DNA of 64,000 bases from JBFWML01 sp050251635 (GTDB lineage: Bacteria > Campylobacterota > Campylobacteria > Campylobacterales > SZUA-545), in NCBI GenBank assembly GCA_050251635.1, contig JBFWML010000008.1, positions 1 through 64,000 on the forward strand, given 5' to 3'. This document shows, one piece after another, positions 62,764 through 64,000 of the stretch. The position numbers and the translations under genes are program-made. Under the pieces are notes generated by a model, which saw only the letters and a list, made by a program, of their open reading frames with translations, was not told the DNA's origin and searched no databases. Numbering within the stretch: position 1 is the first letter of the stretch; each line of letters starts with the position of its first letter.

Positions 62764-64000
62764 ATGACGATACGATCGATTTTTATCGTGGCCGCCGCCG
62801 CGCTTTTGTTCAGCGGCTGTGCGCCCAAGTTCGAGTCGTTGACGGCGGAGCAGAAACGGGATTTTTACGAGCGGGTGATCGAAGAGGCCGCCGCCCACCG
62901 CGAACGGGCGGAGTTTTTTGAAGGGTTGGGCCTTTTGGAAAAGGCGATGGCCGAGTACGACCGCGCCGCCTTCTACGGCGACATCGGTGGCGTGGACAGC
63001 GCACGCGTTACGGCCTTGCAAACGCGCATCGACACCCAGCGCGAAAGCGCCTATGGCCGGGCAAAACGGGCCGAGCGCGGCAAGAAGTTTAAAAGCGCGT
63101 TGGCCGAATACAGCGCCGTTTTGCGTGCCGACAGCCGTTTTAGCGACGCGCCGCAGGAGTATGAGGCGCTCTTAAAAAACCCGGAAGTGGCCGCCTTTAT
63201 CAAGGAGCGCTCCGATCGCTTTGAGGCAATGCTCAAAACCCCCAGTCCCACCGTCAAACAGAAAAACGAAACCGACAAAGCGGCCAAAGAGCTGCTGATT
63301 TACCGCCACGATCACCCCGCCGCACTGGGCTATCTGGTGCAAAACTATGAAACGCTCAGGCAGGAAAAAAGCGCAGGGCTGGCCCATATCCGATCGGGCC
63401 GTCAAGCCTTGGCTCAAAACGATCTCGAAGGGGCGGAAGCCGCTTTCAAACGGGCGCAAACCTTTGGCGCAACCCAAAAGGAGGCCGCCCGCGGGCTGGC
63501 CGGGGTGCAAAAACGCAAGGATGCCATCTATCTAACCTCCCTGGCCAGAAAGTCGCTGGCCGCCAATCAAGCCTCAAAAGCGGAAGAGCAGCTCAAAAAA
63601 GCCCTCGCAGCGGACAGCGGTTATGAACCGGCCAAGTCGATGCTGGGGGAAATACGCAAAGAGCGGGCCCATGCCCAGTCGGGCCAGAAGCTCTCCCGCG
63701 GCCGGGAGCTGCTGACGGAGGGCCGCTACCTGGAAGCGCTCGATGAGGCGGAGAGCATCCTCGAGGCAGACCCGAAACACGCCGGAGCCATGGCGCTAAA
63801 AGCCGATGCCCAAAAGGCAATCAAGACCAATATTCCTCGGCTTCTTAAGGAGGGCGAGCAACTTTTTGATCAAAACCGCTTCGACGAATCGATCCAGCGC
63901 TTTGAGTCGGTCTTGGTGGTTGACCCGGACAATAACGTCTCGCAAACCTATCTTAAGCGCATCAGTAACCGTCTTGAAACGTTGCAAATGCTCGGAAGGT
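62764..64000 (+). CDS. TPR-repeat lipoprotein, truncated by window edge
   Basis: The frame is open from the ATG at 62764 to the edge (412 codons). It has a lipoprotein signal MTIRSIFIVAAAALLFSGC (C19) followed by helical TPR-type repeats throughout (for example EKAMAEYDRAAFYGD, EAALKADAQ-like pairs, RFDESIQRFESVLVVDPDN). It is probably periplasmic or anchored in the outer membrane and serves as a scaffold. It is co-transcribed with the adenylate cyclase. The C-terminal part is not seen. Confidence 0.88.
   Translation, partial: MTIRSIFIVAAAALLFSGCAPKFESLTAEQKRDFYERVIEEAAAHRERAEFFEGLGLLEKAMAEYDRAAFYGDIGGVDSARVTALQTRIDTQRESAYGRAKRAERGKKFKSALAEYSAVLRADSRFSDAPQEYEALLKNPEVAAFIKERSDRFEAMLKTPSPTVKQKNETDKAAKELLIYRHDHPAALGYLVQNYETLRQEKSAGLAHIRSGRQALAQNDLEGAEAAFKRAQTFGATQKEAARGLAGVQKRKDAIYLTSLARKSLAANQASKAEEQLKKALAADSGYEPAKSMLGEIRKERAHAQSGQKLSRGRELLTEGRYLEALDEAESILEADPKHAGAMALKADAQKAIKTNIPRLLKEGEQLFDQNRFDESIQRFESVLVVDPDNNVSQTYLKRISNRLETLQMLGR

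Overview
The window reads as a high-GC member of the Campylobacterota (former Epsilonproteobacteria), probably a free-living, chemotactic sulfur or hydrogen oxidiser. Evidence for the phylum is family content and gene order: a PEB4-type rotamase next to class II aldolase, rplI-hslV-hslU-era, a Csd6/Pgp2-type cell-shape peptidase, a short DksA, and many PAS histidine kinases and c-di-GMP enzymes. No rRNA, tRNA, CRISPR array, insertion sequence or phage was seen. The genus cannot be fixed from the sequence. The first ten bases equal the end of a standard Illumina adapter, so the left edge is probably a contig end.

Layout. 1-3260 (minus): truncated pgi, hemN, a degenerate GGDEF-like protein and a small unknown. 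3388-5142 (plus): PEB4-like rotamase and fba. 5154-6476: four-CBS diguanylate cyclase. 6581-8984: unknown helical protein and oligopeptidase A. 9061-14121: mixed accessory stretch with an AT-rich membrane protein, a truncated haemoglobin, an EAL phosphodiesterase, a Fic protein lacking the catalytic histidine plus a coupled partner, an AT-rich two-TM protein and a small coiled coil. 14118-18670: NlpC/P60 lipoprotein, then rplI-hslV-hslU-era. 18688-19677: L,D-transpeptidase-fold protein. 19690-28749: MSHA-type pilus assembly genes in the order I-J-K-L-M-N-x-E, followed by a response-regulator diguanylate cyclase. 28750-33673: Nudix, nadE, nth and a sensor kinase. 33754-42071: uvrB, ankyrin lipoprotein, rhodanese plus chemoreceptor, two-domain acyltransferase, glgA, dksA. 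42068-49385: membrane protein, TonB receptor, CHASE-PAS kinase, outer-membrane protein, CPBP protease. 49287-50702: second CBS diguanylate cyclase. 50754-53929: arsenic operon arsR-arsP-(thioredoxin-like)-arsC-arsB with a palindromic operator. 53984-55333: mgtE. 55542-61080: ammonium-sensing cluster. 61204-64000: adenylate cyclase and a TPR lipoprotein cut by the right edge.

The most striking feature is 55542-61080. Two genes each encode a complete Amt ammonium-channel domain fused to a signalling module: the first Amt-HAMP-methyl-accepting chemotaxis domain, the second Amt-HAMP-histidine kinase. A response regulator (REC-DUF3369, no output domain) lies between them, and all three genes overlap by a few bases. 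Both channels keep the twin histidines, phenylalanine gate and serine of the ammonium site, and the channel-to-signal junction is nearly identical in the two proteins, so one ammonium-sensing head appears to have been joined to two outputs (chemotaxis and phosphorelay). I infer an ammonium taxis and signalling system; no experiment is implied.

A second theme is c-di-GMP: two CBS-GGDEF proteins, a REC-GGDEF protein, an EAL protein, and a pilus ATPase with the duplicated MshEN c-di-GMP-binding motif, encoded next to the REC-GGDEF gene.
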